Below the pieces are notes generated by a model that was not told the origin of the DNA, made no database searches, and saw only the letters and a list, made by a program, of their open reading frames with translations. A stretch of 64,000 bases of DNA, taken from positions 207,121 to 271,120 of the forward strand of contig JALNQF010000048.1 in NCBI GenBank assembly GCA_028456385.1, written 5' to 3'. The position numbers and the translations under genes were made by a program. Numbering within the stretch: position 1 is the first letter of the stretch; each line of letters starts with the position of its first letter. This document shows, one piece after another, positions 47,325 through 58,215 of this stretch. Source of the DNA: Ophiosphaerella korrae (taxonomy: Eukaryota > Ascomycota > Dothideomycetes > Pleosporales > Phaeosphaeriaceae).

Positions 47325-48321
47325 CTAAGCAATCAACCCTTCCCTACGAAGAGCTTCCTTTAGAGCCTCAACCATGGGAAGGGGCTTCGTATCCGTGAAA
47401 ACCTGGTGGATGTTCTTCTTCTCCGCGTAGACATCTTTACCCTTGCAAGATATAATTCCGTCGTCTCTCACCTGAAAAGACCAACCAGTTGTGATGCCGG
47501 GCGGCTCAAACTCGATGAGTTCCCTCTCGTCTACCATCAGAGTAGCCTGTGGACCAATCAAGAACTCCATACTGGCGCTGTTCCGAGAGCCATCCAGCAA
47601 TTGCAGAGCAACCAAGTCGACTATATTGATGCGATGTAGGAAGCTGGCAAACTCTTGAAAAAAGCCGGTTCTGGTGCTAAGTGCCTTATCGTCTACCTCG
47701 CCCTCTTAGAGCTAATACGGGACGAATGTCCCGTCGGACTACAAGCGAAAAATGTGGCCATGGATAGCCTTGTTAGCTAGCTCCGCCATGAGAATGGGTT
47801 TGGTCCAGCAGGCGCGCGACGTCTCCAAAGACCGTGCCTCAATACCAAGCAGCACAGAGCCTGAGGGAGCGATGAAGTGGCTATGGAGCAAGTGAAGGCC
47901 AAAGACGTCCTAGACGCTGTTGTGGACGAAGAGTTCACCTAGGGCTTTGAGCGTGGCGTTGGAGATTTCCGGCTGCTCTCCAGGATGAAGAAGGCTAGAT
48001 ATTAGTGGCTAACTGAGGAGTGGGAAACAAACACAAATCGTGAGAGTTATGGGTCTCGGCTAATTAGGGGGCGTTGAAGCCTAGCAATGGTAGGGAGAAC
48101 GCTGACAGTGCCCATGATGATGAGCAATGAACCAAGGGCAGTATGTGATAAAGAGTGGGTGGGTAGTAATTAAGGAGACAATACGGAGGAAACTGAGAAA
48201 AGAAAGGCCTTGGGAATGGGCGCCTTGCTTCCTTAAGTATTTTTCCATCTAGTGAGATGGGGTCAAATGTAATGGTGCGGATGACGTTGAAGTTGATGTA
48301 GGGCATCTTGTTACGCCTCAA
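47325..48321 (-). pseudogene. Hypothetical fungal protein with several TAG/TAA codons
   Basis: The minus-strand frame from about 47990 down to 47325 is coherent (ISNATLKALGELFVHNSV, DVFGLHLLHSHFIAPSGSVL, ARSLETSRACWTKPILMAEL, then the open 96 codons at 47615-47325 ending EALKEALRREGLIA). Four stops, three TAG and one TAA, fall at Gln-compatible positions. A separate ORF at 48306-48064 (MPYINFNVIRTITFDPISLD) may be its first exon, but the junction was not established. The protein family is not recognised. The pattern again suggests C-to-T nonsense mutation of an otherwise conserved gene. Confidence 0.5.
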
Positions 48322-49305
48322 CTGATCACGGTGTTTCCGAGCGCTTTACATCCACACCCAGCTCCATCACCTGCTTAGGCTCTAGCACCAGCTCTAACTG
48401 CTAGCCCCATTCCTACCCCCCACTTGAGGCTCCGTGCTTTACTCGAACCACTCAAGACCTTGGCATAATAGCCATACTGTATAGATATATAGGGTTCTGA
48501 CGTTCTGACCAAGTCTGGCGGTTCCGATGCGATATAATTCAGCTAGCACTGCAAAGTGTACCAGCAGTGATGTTGATGCGATGCAGCTTATGCGGAGTAA
48601 TTCATGTGATTGATCAGATTGAAGCGTGACGCAGCATGCTGCTGTGCCGTATCGCTTAGACACGCAACTCGAGAGTGGATAATGTGATCGATTGGATGCT
48701 ACTCATAACGCTGCATGTTGCTGTGCCGTATCGCTTAGATAACGTTGGTGGTATTTTCCGTATGAAAATACGGAGAAGTTGCCATGCGTGAGAACTTGTG
48801 GGTATTCTTATGCGAAGAGTTTGGGGAAGCTGTGCTTTAACTGACACTACCGAGGAGCTAATAACAGATGATGAACCCATTAGTAAAGCGAGTCTTCGTC
48901 TTTTCCCCGTTTGGATCTTGGCACACTGGAAACGACTTTTAGCAATGATATTTTTCCGTCATTCTACTGGCCGGACGCTAATATTGAAACTGGACGATCT
49001 CAACTTCCCTCAAATGACTCTAGGAATCTTGCAGCTCTTCAATCACGTCTGAACGCAGACATCTGGACAGCTTTCATGAGAGTGATATTAATTTGGCTCA
49101 GCTATTACGCGCGACTAACCTCTTGCGTCTGAACAATTTTATGTCCCGCCTGAACCATCTCCTCTGTTGGACCCTTGCATTTCACCATGCGCTGCATTCG
49201 TGGGCCGTACCTGGCGGTTATATTCGTCAATATTGAACTAATGAGTACGAAAGCGACATCTTTGGATACGTCAGCAACGCTAGAAGCTCTGAATGCTTTG
49301 TTAGG
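48322..49305. other. Gene-poor stretch with a local duplication
   Basis: A 21-base identical core (TGCTGTGCCGTATCGCTTAG and one more base) occurs at 48640-48660 and 48719-48739 within an imperfect duplication of about 79 bp. A plus-strand open region at 48798-49132 splits across frames and is not identified. Confidence 0.5.
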
Positions 49306-50640
49306 TCACCTACTGATTATACAAGCCAGGCCTAGCTTGAGCACATCAATTAACATTACTACTACGCCACTTGCAACCGCAGAGAACGAATATTGAGTGA
49401 TATACCTGCTGGCAATTGCATGTCTCCTTCTACTAGGAACAGCCTCTGCGCAATACGTATTAAGACCCGCCATTGCATCGAAGATTCCAGCGGCTACAAT
49501 CAATGATGTGATGATCAGTACAGCAAGTCGTGGACGCGAAAAAAGTTTGCACTCCATTCCCTATCCGAAGATCAAATAGGCTGTTGGAATCAGAGTGAAT
49601 AACAATACAATGCCACTCCGAAGTCTGTCCTCTGGGAGCCAAACACCGCTCCTCCACTGATCCAGTGCTTCACCGCTCTGTCTGACAAGTGCCCTCTGGC
49701 AATAGAGCCTATCAAGAAGCCACAAACTGGTGCTAAGTAGAAAAGACCAGCGATGATGGGGGTATTGAGCTGAAATCGGCTGCTGACAACGTGGCGAGGT
49801 ATGGCCAAAAGTGTAAATTATGACCAAGCCAGGAAGCCATATGCGATGCTCTAAATTCCGAGCGGTTAGCAAACTTCACCATTGGCCACTTATACGTACA
49901 GTCGCAAGTATATTAAGATAAAGCATCATTTCAAATACTCTCAGAGGATTGCAACGAGCAAGGTGCTCTCGTACAGAATGACGATCCTTCTTTCTGTCTT
50001 TGCTTGTAGGACCAAACTCGATAAACAGCACCGAGAGCGCCAGGCCCAGCAGAAGCATCCCTGTCCGAAGCCAAAGAATTAATTGCCAGCTCTGATAAGT
50101 CACAATGGCTGCCGCCACAAGAGGTCCTACATTAGGTCAGCACGTGGTCACTAGGTTAGAGGACTGGTATAATACCTAAAGGGGATCTAAGGACAATACC
50201 AGCTAAAAAAAACTCGGCCGCGGTACTTATGGTACATTCACGTGGCAACTTACGGGCGTGAAGTTCTCAGCGAAGATAGTTTGAGCTGCAACGTGAAAGT
50301 AGGTGCCTTGGAACCCAGATAAGACCCGTACAACAATAAATCCTTGAAAATTTGGAACCACACCTGCTACAATGGTGAATGCTATCAAGACACAAATGCA
50401 TCCATTGTATGCGATACGCTGTCAAAAGATCTACGATACCATGGATTATTGGGTAGAGTCCCTCCAAGAATAACTAGCAAAACATACAATCTCCACAGGG
50501 CCCCAAACTAGGGTTGACATACCCAAAGTCAAGAGAACTTCAGCGTTTGCTAGGTTGATGGTAATCCAGCTGGTTGCAAGGACAATCATACATTTGCGCC
50601 AGAATAGCGGATGTATGTTCGTCATGACTGGCGGCTGCAT
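49306..50640 (-). pseudogene. MFS (major facilitator) transporter, degenerate
   Basis: Reading 50640 to 49306, pieces of one 12-helix transporter appear in different frames: MTNIHPLFWRKCMIVLATSW at the start, then VVRVLSGFQGTYFHVAAQTI with AENFTPV, then LVAAAIVTYQSWQLILWLRT and LALSVLFIEFGPTSKDRKKD, a central FYLAPVCGFLIGSIARGHLS, and the end SLIVAAGIFDAMAGLNTYCA plus ITQYSFSAVASGVVV. This is a drug:H+ antiporter-like MFS protein. Stops and frame shifts occur throughout; one or two interruptions might be introns, but not all. Function is very unlikely. Confidence 0.75.
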
Positions 50641-52826
50641 AGTTTCCTTGTTATTGGGGTCGAGGGCGTTTTCGACTCCCTGTCACGGGTGCTTCCCACA
50701 GGTAGCCCGTTGAGCCACCGATAGGCATCCGGTATATATACTATTCTGTGCCCGGTATGCCTATTCGGCATACCGTACCTCTTTCGGTCACGTCTGGTCT
50801 GGTGGCACAGAACCTGGCCTTACACTCCCATTCCTGAATCAACGAGCATAAATTTTATTTGTGGACGTTGTAGAGCATAGAAAATGGGCTGTATTCTCAA
50901 GTCTGGTGGCAATCGTGAGGCTATCCCTCGCTCGAACTTTCGGTCGGCGTTACGTACACCGAGAACCGTTCAACCGAGACGCTGACACCCTAGGTTGGAA
51001 GCGTCATCGGCCCTCACCGCAGTCGCCGAATGGATACTACTTGTTCAGCTTTTCCACATTTGTAATAGGTGTGCTTTGGCAACTTTGTTACACCTCCGAA
51101 GGTAATTCATGCAGAATAGGTCACCCGAATCGTGACTGGAAGCATATACGGCGAGATTGAGATTCATTGAAGCCTCGCTCGCGATAGATGGGACTAATTC
51201 GATACTCCGTCCCCAAAGCTTACTTTCAAACCTCTTCAAAGGAACAGCAGATCCACACAATGATATCCCCAAACCAACGCATCCATGTTCACAATCCTTC
51301 GTACTCACTATCCCCGGCACAAATCGAAGCACCAATTCACGTTGCAATTCGCCCCAAATCAATAGGCACAATGGATTCCCCGTCCACCTTCACACCTTCT
51401 GACTCCTCCTTCGAAGCCCCGGGCTTGTTAGACAACAGGTCCATACTCCACCAAAGCCCTTCGCAATCCCCGACCACCATGCAACTCCTCAACCGCAACC
51501 TCTTTTCCCGCGGTTCTCTCTGTCGAAACATTTGCGCTTCAATATCACGGAAAATCAAAGAATACCGCCACAGTGCCAACGCTGCTTTCCATCTCCTGCA
51601 CAGCTCGACTACGACTGACGGCCAGAATCCTGATGTTGCTTATGCTAAAGGGGGGTTTAGGCGAAAGCATGGCAAAGTCGGAAACTTCAAAAATTATATA
51701 GAGAGGTATCGTCGTGAGATTAATGGGGGCGTATAAAGCGTGATACACAGCCGTTGCGAGGAGAGACGTAGATAGTCGGGTAATGCGGTGGACAGAATGG
51801 AAGGAGGAAGCGAGAGCACAAAAGGCGATTGTACAGAGGATGGGATAAGTTTGCGGTAGAGTAAAGGGGATAGGTAAGAGAGGGGGTATCTAATGTGTTC
51901 CACTAGCATCCGCGCCACTCCATCCAGACGCATGGTAGCTCGATGACGATTGCTGGACAAAAGCAAGGTATTTTTATATAGTATTTTACTAGAAATTAGC
52001 TTGCTGCTGTCTATACTGAGTCCTGGTGTGTCCTTGTATATGGTACTTAATGCACGTTGGTGGTGCGCGCTGGCGAGACTGATATGGCCCAGCCAGAGCA
52101 GTCTCAGCAACAGCTCTATCAGCTACTATACTAGCTCACGACCTTTTTCAAACTTTAGCACACCTACTGTACCAATATAATGTCGGTGCTGCATCTTCCT
52201 TTGCCAGATAGCGATGAACTCGGCAGCAATCTTGGCAGAGGAAAACCGCAAGCTGCGGACTCTTGAGTATCGCCTTGGACAATCTTTGACAAGCTGGGAG
52301 AGTATGCACCGCGCGTTTCTGTAGCCATAGATTCTGCCGGGTGTAGGAGGAGGGAGCGCTAAGCTTAATGGGTAAGGCGAATGTTTGATTGCGGGCTTGC
52401 GGGTACACACGAATTTGCGAGTGAAAGCACAGCCAAACTTGAGACGTAGCCAAAGACAGAACCGCTGAATGTACAACCACTTGCAGTTTCTGCCGTGCGT
52501 TGTGCCTGCTAGTAGAGTCTGTTTTCCCCGGCTTGGGCCTCGCAAGTAGATCATATGATCGCTTCTTTCACTTCACCGCGAGCTTGTCTCGGCTAACGGC
52601 TTGGCCAGAGCTGTAGTTTGTTTGCTACACCCCACTCTTAATAAACATACAGTTTCTCGTACACAAGTCCCCTCTCAACTTCAACTGTCCAACCCACACC
52701 ACCTACAATAACCGACAAAGGCTCCTCAAGACAGTACGTGCTCTTTACGCCCTTAGTGTTGGCCCTGATTGCTTCCCGTTCGTTTCACTAAATTAACTCA
52801 AAGCACGATCCCCGCGCTATTGAAAA
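50641..52826. other. Gene-poor stretch with small uncertain ORFs
   Basis: Apart from the low-confidence ORF at 51260-51736, nothing is supported. A plus-strand open segment at about 52209-52319 (ILAEENRKLRTLEYRLGQSL) resembles the coiled tail of pogo-type transposases and may be a transposon scrap. The last 150 bp hold the pyrimidine-rich upstream region of the 52827 gene. Confidence 0.4.
51260..51736 (+). CDS. Uncharacterised small basic protein
   Basis: A 158-residue ORF from an internal ATG (MISPNQRIHVHNPSYSLSPA); an upstream in-frame ATG at 51188 would add 24 residues. The middle is Ser/Thr/Pro-rich. The C-terminal half is basic and helical (SISRKIKEYRHSANAAFHLL, then FRRKHGKVGNFKNYIERYRR). 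No domain, signal peptide or transmembrane segment is seen. Codon third positions are C-rich compared with flanking junk, which favours a real gene, but no homologue comes to mind and the neighbourhood is decayed. Confidence 0.35.
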   Translation: MISPNQRIHVHNPSYSLSPAQIEAPIHVAIRPKSIGTMDSPSTFTPSDSSFEAPGLLDNRSILHQSPSQSPTTMQLLNRNLFSRGSLCRNICASISRKIKEYRHSANAAFHLLHSSTTTDGQNPDVAYAKGGFRRKHGKVGNFKNYIERYRREINGGV

Positions 52827-53324
52827 ATGGCAAGAAAGAAATACTCCCAGCCCGGGAGCGAGACGCGGACCTCCTTTATGTTTCCGGAGCTGCACGACAA
52901 CATCGCGGATGCCGTCTCCGACGGAATCGCCTCGCCATGGTTCCACCACAATAACAACGCCAAAGATTCCAACAACAAGTGGAACACCCACGTCATGGGC
53001 AAGTTCATGTGCAGCAACAAGGCCTGTTCCAACGGTGGCTGGGGCAGCAAGAAAATAGCTGTATCGATACGCGGATATCCAAGGAATGGGTACAACGCCG
53101 TGGTGTTCAACCAGCGCTGCAAGTTGTGCAACCAGCTAGGCACCCTAATACTAGACGAGACGTCCTACGTCGATCGGGTTGCATACTGGCTGAAGAAGTG
53201 GGCTGGGGTCCCAGTGGAGCGGCCACACTACGCGTCAAACAAAGGCCCGCCCCATGAGAGCGAGTTCTGCGAAGGCTGTAAGGGAGGTGTGTGTCTGCAG
53301 GCGAATAATAAGGGGTATCGCTAG
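52827..53324 (+). CDS. 3CxxC-type zinc finger protein
   Basis: A single exon of 165 residues. Ordered motifs are FMFPELHDNIADAVSDGI, GKFMCSNKACSNGGWGSKKI (first CxxxxC), NAVVFNQRCKLCNQLG (CxxC), and a final HESEFCEGCKGGVC (CxxC). This arrangement defines the zf-3CxxC domain shared with vertebrate receptor-transporting proteins. Fungal members are small and mostly uncharacterised; a role in RNA or membrane-protein handling is only a suggestion. The domain fills nearly the whole protein, and the start ATG is preceded by a clean upstream region with no competing ATG in frame. No lesion is visible, and the gene stands alone within a decayed region. Confidence 0.85.
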   Translation: MARKKYSQPGSETRTSFMFPELHDNIADAVSDGIASPWFHHNNNAKDSNNKWNTHVMGKFMCSNKACSNGGWGSKKIAVSIRGYPRNGYNAVVFNQRCKLCNQLGTLILDETSYVDRVAYWLKKWAGVPVERPHYASNKGPPHESEFCEGCKGGVCLQANNKGYR

Positions 53325-54834
53325 ATGCTTTCGCGTTCAAAACGGAAGGTAAGACTACAGTTCTTGCATCGATCCCTAATGCCCTTGGGGAACTTTGCAC
53401 GCCACGCTGAGCGACGATGCTGACATTTCGCTGTAGCAGGGAGCGAGTCTTGAAAGGTCGCTGCGATGGATACTCCCCGTGCTTGGGCTCGACGGCAGTT
53501 GGTGCTACAAAACGCCTTGTCTTTTTGCCTGCTGTCAAATGAGAGTGCCGGTAACAGATGGTTTAGTAGCAAATATCGAGCCTTAGGAGAGCAAAGGAGT
53601 AAATAAATTACTCTTCTTTCTTATTTTCTCCCACACCGCTTACTGAAGCTTGCTATTGCCTCTTCTTCTGTAGGCTGGCTGCCATCTATAAACTGAGTTG
53701 GTACTCTATTTCTGTGTGAGCGCCGCTAGCGGGCTTGACCTCCACGTAGGAGAAAAAGGGGCGACCGTCTTTCGTAAAGGCGTTGGCCATGTGGCTTGTG
53801 AGATTGTCCACAACCCTCAGGCAGTTGTAAAGGTCTCGAAACCGGGCATGCGTGAAAAGGAGAGTGAGGTTGGCTTTGCGGTTGAGGAGGCGGGGTTTGC
53901 CAGATGAGATTGCCACCTCGGTAAGTATTCACAAAGAAGTGTTGTTAGCTATTCATCGCCGTATTAAGGAGACTTTAAGCGCCACAGCTGATCGCAAGGG
54001 CTAGATTACAGTAGATTCCAACTACTATCGCCTTGCTCTGCCCTCTCAGGGGAGGCCGTATGTAGTCGTATGAACTTCTGCCGATGCAAACCCTTGTGCG
54101 AACGGGACATCTGAGCTTTGACCCCAATGGTAGTGCATGAGGATTATGCATCCCACGTGCCCATCTGCCCAAAAAGGCCTGCATTCAGGAGCCACAAGTA
54201 CTGGGATACGTCCAGATAGCAGCTGTAGATGGCTGGTTGCTGCAATATCAGGGGCTCTACATGACTTCCCTTGGCAGGCTGTTAAGGCGTGGCTGGTAGC
54301 AACGTTGCGGTGGAAGGACGAGTAGGGCTTTGGCTGTCGCGTCGCTGAAGAGCAGTATGAGGGGTGTTATCGAGCCGTGCAGCTTGACGCTGGCTCTGAA
54401 GCTGCTGTGATAGGAGCGCCTGGGTAGCAAGAAGACATCTACCTTCCTTTTGAGAGTTTCTAGAAAGTCGTTGTCATGTCATGATTGGTTGAGTAGGATA
54501 CGTTGAGCGCGTCTCGGCGGGGTGACCCGGATAGTGGTTCGGCCCACCACCTTGTTCCTCGCAGTCCTTGCGCCGGGTTGAGCGACAGGTGCTTGTAGTC
54601 ACGCACTCCTCAGCATGTTGTGAGACATCCGCGATGTCGCACTTTGGAGCTGAGCTGATTCCCAGAATTGTAGCATGTGGGAAAGACCTCGTTTTTGCTA
54701 CGCGACTTCTGTGCCCTGACCTGAAAGTATAAGGGCAGTTGAAGTTATGTTGAATAGTCAGCGGGCCGTTGCTTTTTGATTAGGGCTGTGAATAAAAGAA
54801 GTGATCTGCACAGCTCCTCGGCTCAACCCGCCTT
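53325..54834. other. Gene-poor stretch
   Basis: Overlapping frames at 53686-53932 and 53975-54184 (minus strand) include a readable peptide FRDLYNCLRVVDNLTSHMAN, but no family or splice model was found. This may be decayed repeat DNA. Confidence 0.4.
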
Positions 54835-55857
54835 GTGGCGCTCCTTGGCATCCCCGTCGCATTGCCCGCAATCAAACACCAATTTCCATCACTACCACCA
54901 TGCTCGCTCAACAAAGAACGAAACATCCTCCACCAGCTAGCATACGCCCAGGCGACAAAGGACCTCTTCCAAGAACTTTGGGAGTGTAGAGACACGATCT
55001 GCGCTCTTATAAGACACCACATTCATCTTAATCGTAACGACATCTGCGTAGTCCTTCCACCGCAAGAATGGGCCCGAGGCAGCTTCAACATTTGTGTACT
55101 GGTAGAGGTGAAATCTAACGGTTCAGGGAAGAAGTTTGTTCTGCGCTGCCTAATGCCACACAAGCTTGCTGAGAACAAGAGTATCCCGGTACAGTGAACG
55201 AGAAGTTCAGTCGTGAAGCAGGAACATATGTCTGGATGCAGAGCACATGCCCTGATATCCGCATCCCTTTCTTATATGGTTTCGGTTTCTCAAAGCAGCG
55301 CCATGCATGTAGTACTTCCACTTTGCCAATTACCGACGGGAAATGTATGGTTCGCACACGAAGAGCAACGCCCATTCTACGTTCGCCTTAGATGTATGTT
55401 TTGGCGCTTTGTCAACCGTCTACAACCTACCTACTGCCTACATGTTACTCGAACACATTGAGCCTGAAACAGGCCAGATACTTTCAAATACATGGGAGAA
55501 GCGGCGAGAGGATCCAGATCGCCGAAAAAAGCCCCAAAAGCATAGCTCATTTGATACTCTCTCTCTTGCCCGTACGCCTCAGCCGAGAATTAGGCGCTTT
55601 CCAATTCCATGATGACTGCACCATAACACTATCGAATCGGCCGCTTACTTGCGCGATGACGACGTTCATTGATCTAGAATGGGTGCATTCTCTGCCAGCA
55701 GAGATGCTTACCGTCTCGCATTGGCTCACCAGACATACCATTGACGAGAAGAACATTTCGACGAGCTTAGTAGGGTTTGCCAAGAGTTTGCGCATGGGTT
55801 TGAGGAAGAGGAGAGCGCGGAACGGCATCGGAGCACAACTTTTCACTTTGTAGAATC
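54835..55857 (+). pseudogene. APH/phosphotransferase-like protein, frame-broken
   Basis: Colinear pieces in shifting frames: LAYAQATKDLFQELWECRDT, FNICVLVEVKSNGSGKKFVL with RCLMPHKLAE, then EAGTYVWMQSTCPDIRIPFL with YGFGFS, FALDVCFGAL, AYMLLEHIEPETGQILSNTW, LGAFQFHDDCTITLSNRPLT, and FIDLEWVHSLPAEMLTVSHW. This pattern fits the fungal phosphotransferase-enzyme (APH/choline kinase-like) family, whose members have a kinase-like fold and often unknown substrates. At least two frame changes occur (near 55195 and 55390), and the catalytic-loop region expected between the TLSNRP and FIDLEW segments is deleted. It is not functional. Confidence 0.65.
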
Positions 55858-56112
55858 GTGGTATTCTTTGGACTCTATCAACGCTATGCCTTTTTCCGTT
55901 GTTGAACCGATACAGCGTGAGCGCGCCTGGTTGAAGGCTGAGCCACGTTGATTGCGTCGGATTTTATCCCTGAGCGACGTGATGAGAGAGAGAGAGAGCC
56001 TGAAGTGGTGGCCCAAACAGCTCAAGAGGGATGCAAAAATCGAAGACTGACCCGTTCCCATAGTTGGCGTAATTTTGCCAAGGCAAGTAGCACGGCATAG
56101 GCCTGAAAATGA

Positions 56113-56477
56113 ACTACCGCTTGAAATGTGTCATCCAAGGCTTTTGCTTTGTGTATGGCCTTGCGCTGGGGAAGTGTGTTGAAGGCACGGACCCGAAGAG
56201 CGTCAGCGATGCTGGTCTGGGAAAGAGCTTTGAAGGGGATGATACCGATAAAGGGGAGGTTGTCAAAAGTGATAAGATACTTGGGTAGGCGAAAGAGTCT
56301 GCTGCAAAGGTACCCAGGTTGGAATTTAGCCCGGCTGAGATCATGTCACTTTTGTTGGCGAATAAGCAGTCACCTCGGCGAGCTATTGACAATGTTGATG
56401 CATGGATGGAGACGATCCGAGAGGGAAGGGAGAAATTGAAGAGATCAGATTCTTGGGCGCTTGATGAAGGTGCTTGA
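56113..56477 (+). pseudogene. BCS1-type AAA ATPase, C-terminal fragment
   Basis: The frame ends EFSPAEIMSLLLANKQSPRR, AIDNVDAWMETI and an acidic/basic tail, matching the C-terminal segment of fungal BCS1-like AAA ATPases. A TAG interrupts the frame near 56286, and no Walker A/B motif is present upstream. Only a relic of a chaperone-like ATPase remains. Confidence 0.5.
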
Positions 56478-56676
56478 ATTGATTGGTATAGTCAGGCTGT
56501 ACTTAACGATAGAATCGCATATTATTAGTCATATCCATCACTTGTGATCATGATATTTCGGTTCACCCCCATTCTTGTTGGCGCTTGCCGCTGGCAAGAC
56601 TCCCAACTCCCGTGTCGGCCTACAGAGGGTAACCCCGGAAAAAACCACATAGAACATATCTTCACTTCTATTTCCC

Positions 56677-58018
56677 TTACACAATCTCAAACTCATAATA
56701 CACAAAGGCATTATACTCGCCGTCCAAATGCCCACCAGCAGTCTGGACATCCGCAACAGTGGCCTGATCGTCTTTGACCCGTCTGCCTCTCGCATCGCGG
56801 CCAAAAGCGTTGCCGCCCAGATACTCGAATTTGGCATCCAAGTTTGCCTTGGCCTTTTTGGCTGCTTTGGGAGTTGTCTGGCATGGTTAGCCAAGCTGGA
56901 CATACATATGCAAGGGGGGGTAAAGGAAATGAGACGCACCTGCACAAGGCCGCACACAAAATCCAGCGGCAATCCATACCGCAGCACCGTCTCGACAAAG
57001 ACGCGCAGCGCAAGCACATGTATCCAAATCATGGCCGCCTCGCTGTACCCTGTGCGTCCCAACCTCAGCGCCTCGCCCCAAAGCTTTTTCTCGTCCTTGG
57101 CCAATTGCTCGGCCTCGCGCTGTTCCTCCTCGCGGCCGCCCTCCTTATACGCGTAGTCGCGGGGCGTCCAGCGCTTCTCGCGACACTTGTGCACGAACTC
57201 GGCGGCATGTTTCTTGAAGGTGGTGACGGCAAACAAGGTGAATTCGTTGTCGGCGGCGATGACGGTAGCGGAGCGCGGGACAACCATGGGTGCGAGGCGC
57301 TCGTAGGATGCGTAGAAATCTTTCAGGGCGAGGGCTGGCACGGCGATGAGGTGCGTGTCGAGGTACTCTGAGTCTGGGAGGGCGGAAGCGGGGACGATGG
57401 TGGTGAGGGATTTGGTGGCCAGGGAGCCGGATTGCTTGCGGGTGGCGGCCTGGAGGGCGGATTTGGTTTGGTTGTATTGAGAGAATTTGGACTTGATGTC
57501 GTTGTCGATGCCTTGGATTTCCTGGGTGCATGGATCAGCAACTACCCATCTCAGAAACAGACGTGGTTGCAGTACCTTTTGCAAGGACGAGATGAGGTCG
57601 GCAATGGGCTTGTCGGCGCGGTACTTGACTTTGTTCCACTGGAATGTGCGCAGGTACTGGTCCACGGGCTCTGTACTCATCAGCCCCGTCCCCCCGCCCA
57701 TCCCAAAACGTTCCACATACTATCATTGATCGTCTTCTGCTGCTGCACCTTCTCCTCGTCGTCCAGAATCGTCCTCAGGCTGTCGCCCACCTTGTTCACC
57801 ACGCCCTCGCACGCCGCATTCAGCTTCGCCAGGTCGTCGGCCTGCTGCACCAGCGCATCCAGCGTGCCAATCTTGAAGCCAGGAATCGCAAACGGGACCG
57901 TCGTGCCCGCGTCCGGCGTCACGGTGCTGCGCAGCGTGGTCAGCGCCTCGTCGGCGTGGGCCGAGGGCACGATCGAGGTCGGCAGCGAGACCAGCAGGTA
58001 TTTGGTGCCCTTGGACAT
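56677..58018 (-). CDS. VMA5: V-type proton ATPase subunit C
   Basis: Four exons read from 58018: 58018-57721, 57670-57576, 57521-56940, 56877-56677. The introns are 50, 54 and 62 nt and the product has 391 residues, equal to the usual fungal length. Landmarks are MSKGTKYLLVSLPTSI, INDKPVDQYLRTFQWNKVKY spanning the first splice, KPIADLISSLQK-EIQGIDNDIKSKFSQYN across the second, MVVPRSATVIAADNEFTLFA, a charged EGGREEEQREAEQLAKDEKK segment, and LRYGLPLDFVCGLVQ-TTPK across the third. It ends with GEYNAFVYYEFEIV. Subunit C bridges the V1 peripheral stalk to Vo and controls reversible assembly. Introns 2 and 3 lack in-frame stops, so unspliced reading would insert unrelated residues. Confidence 0.93.
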
Positions 58019-58215
58019 GGTGTTGGAGGGCAGCGGCGGGCGATGCAAGATATGGCCGCTTTGGTGTAGTGAGTCCTGACGTTGGAGAGCTCCGTCGGGG
58101 AAGTGCCCGCCGCTAAGCCGCTTTGGACGGGCTACCCGCGTCATCGCATATAAGGGCCCGCGCGCCGTGAGTACCCGGCGAGAAGGAAGCGCGTCTCTTT
58201 GCTCAACCGCACACT
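58019..58215. promoter_or_regulatory. Divergent promoter between VMA5 and GCV1
   Basis: Only 197 bp separate the start codons of VMA5 (-) and GCV1 (+). The interval is GC-rich and without an obvious TATA box; it probably serves both genes. Confidence 0.55.

Noticed and set aside
50640..50731. tRNA-like A-box sequence (minus strand, TGGCTCAACGGG)
   Set aside because: The B-box is poor and no acceptor stem can be paired; at most a tRNA-derived SINE scrap.
53686..54184. Minus-strand frames in the 53.7-54.2 kb region
   Set aside because: Readable peptides but no family, splice sites or consistent frame.
57432..58079. A 215-codon plus-strand ORF
   Set aside because: Antisense to VMA5 exons; Ser/Val/Gly-rich as expected for a shadow.
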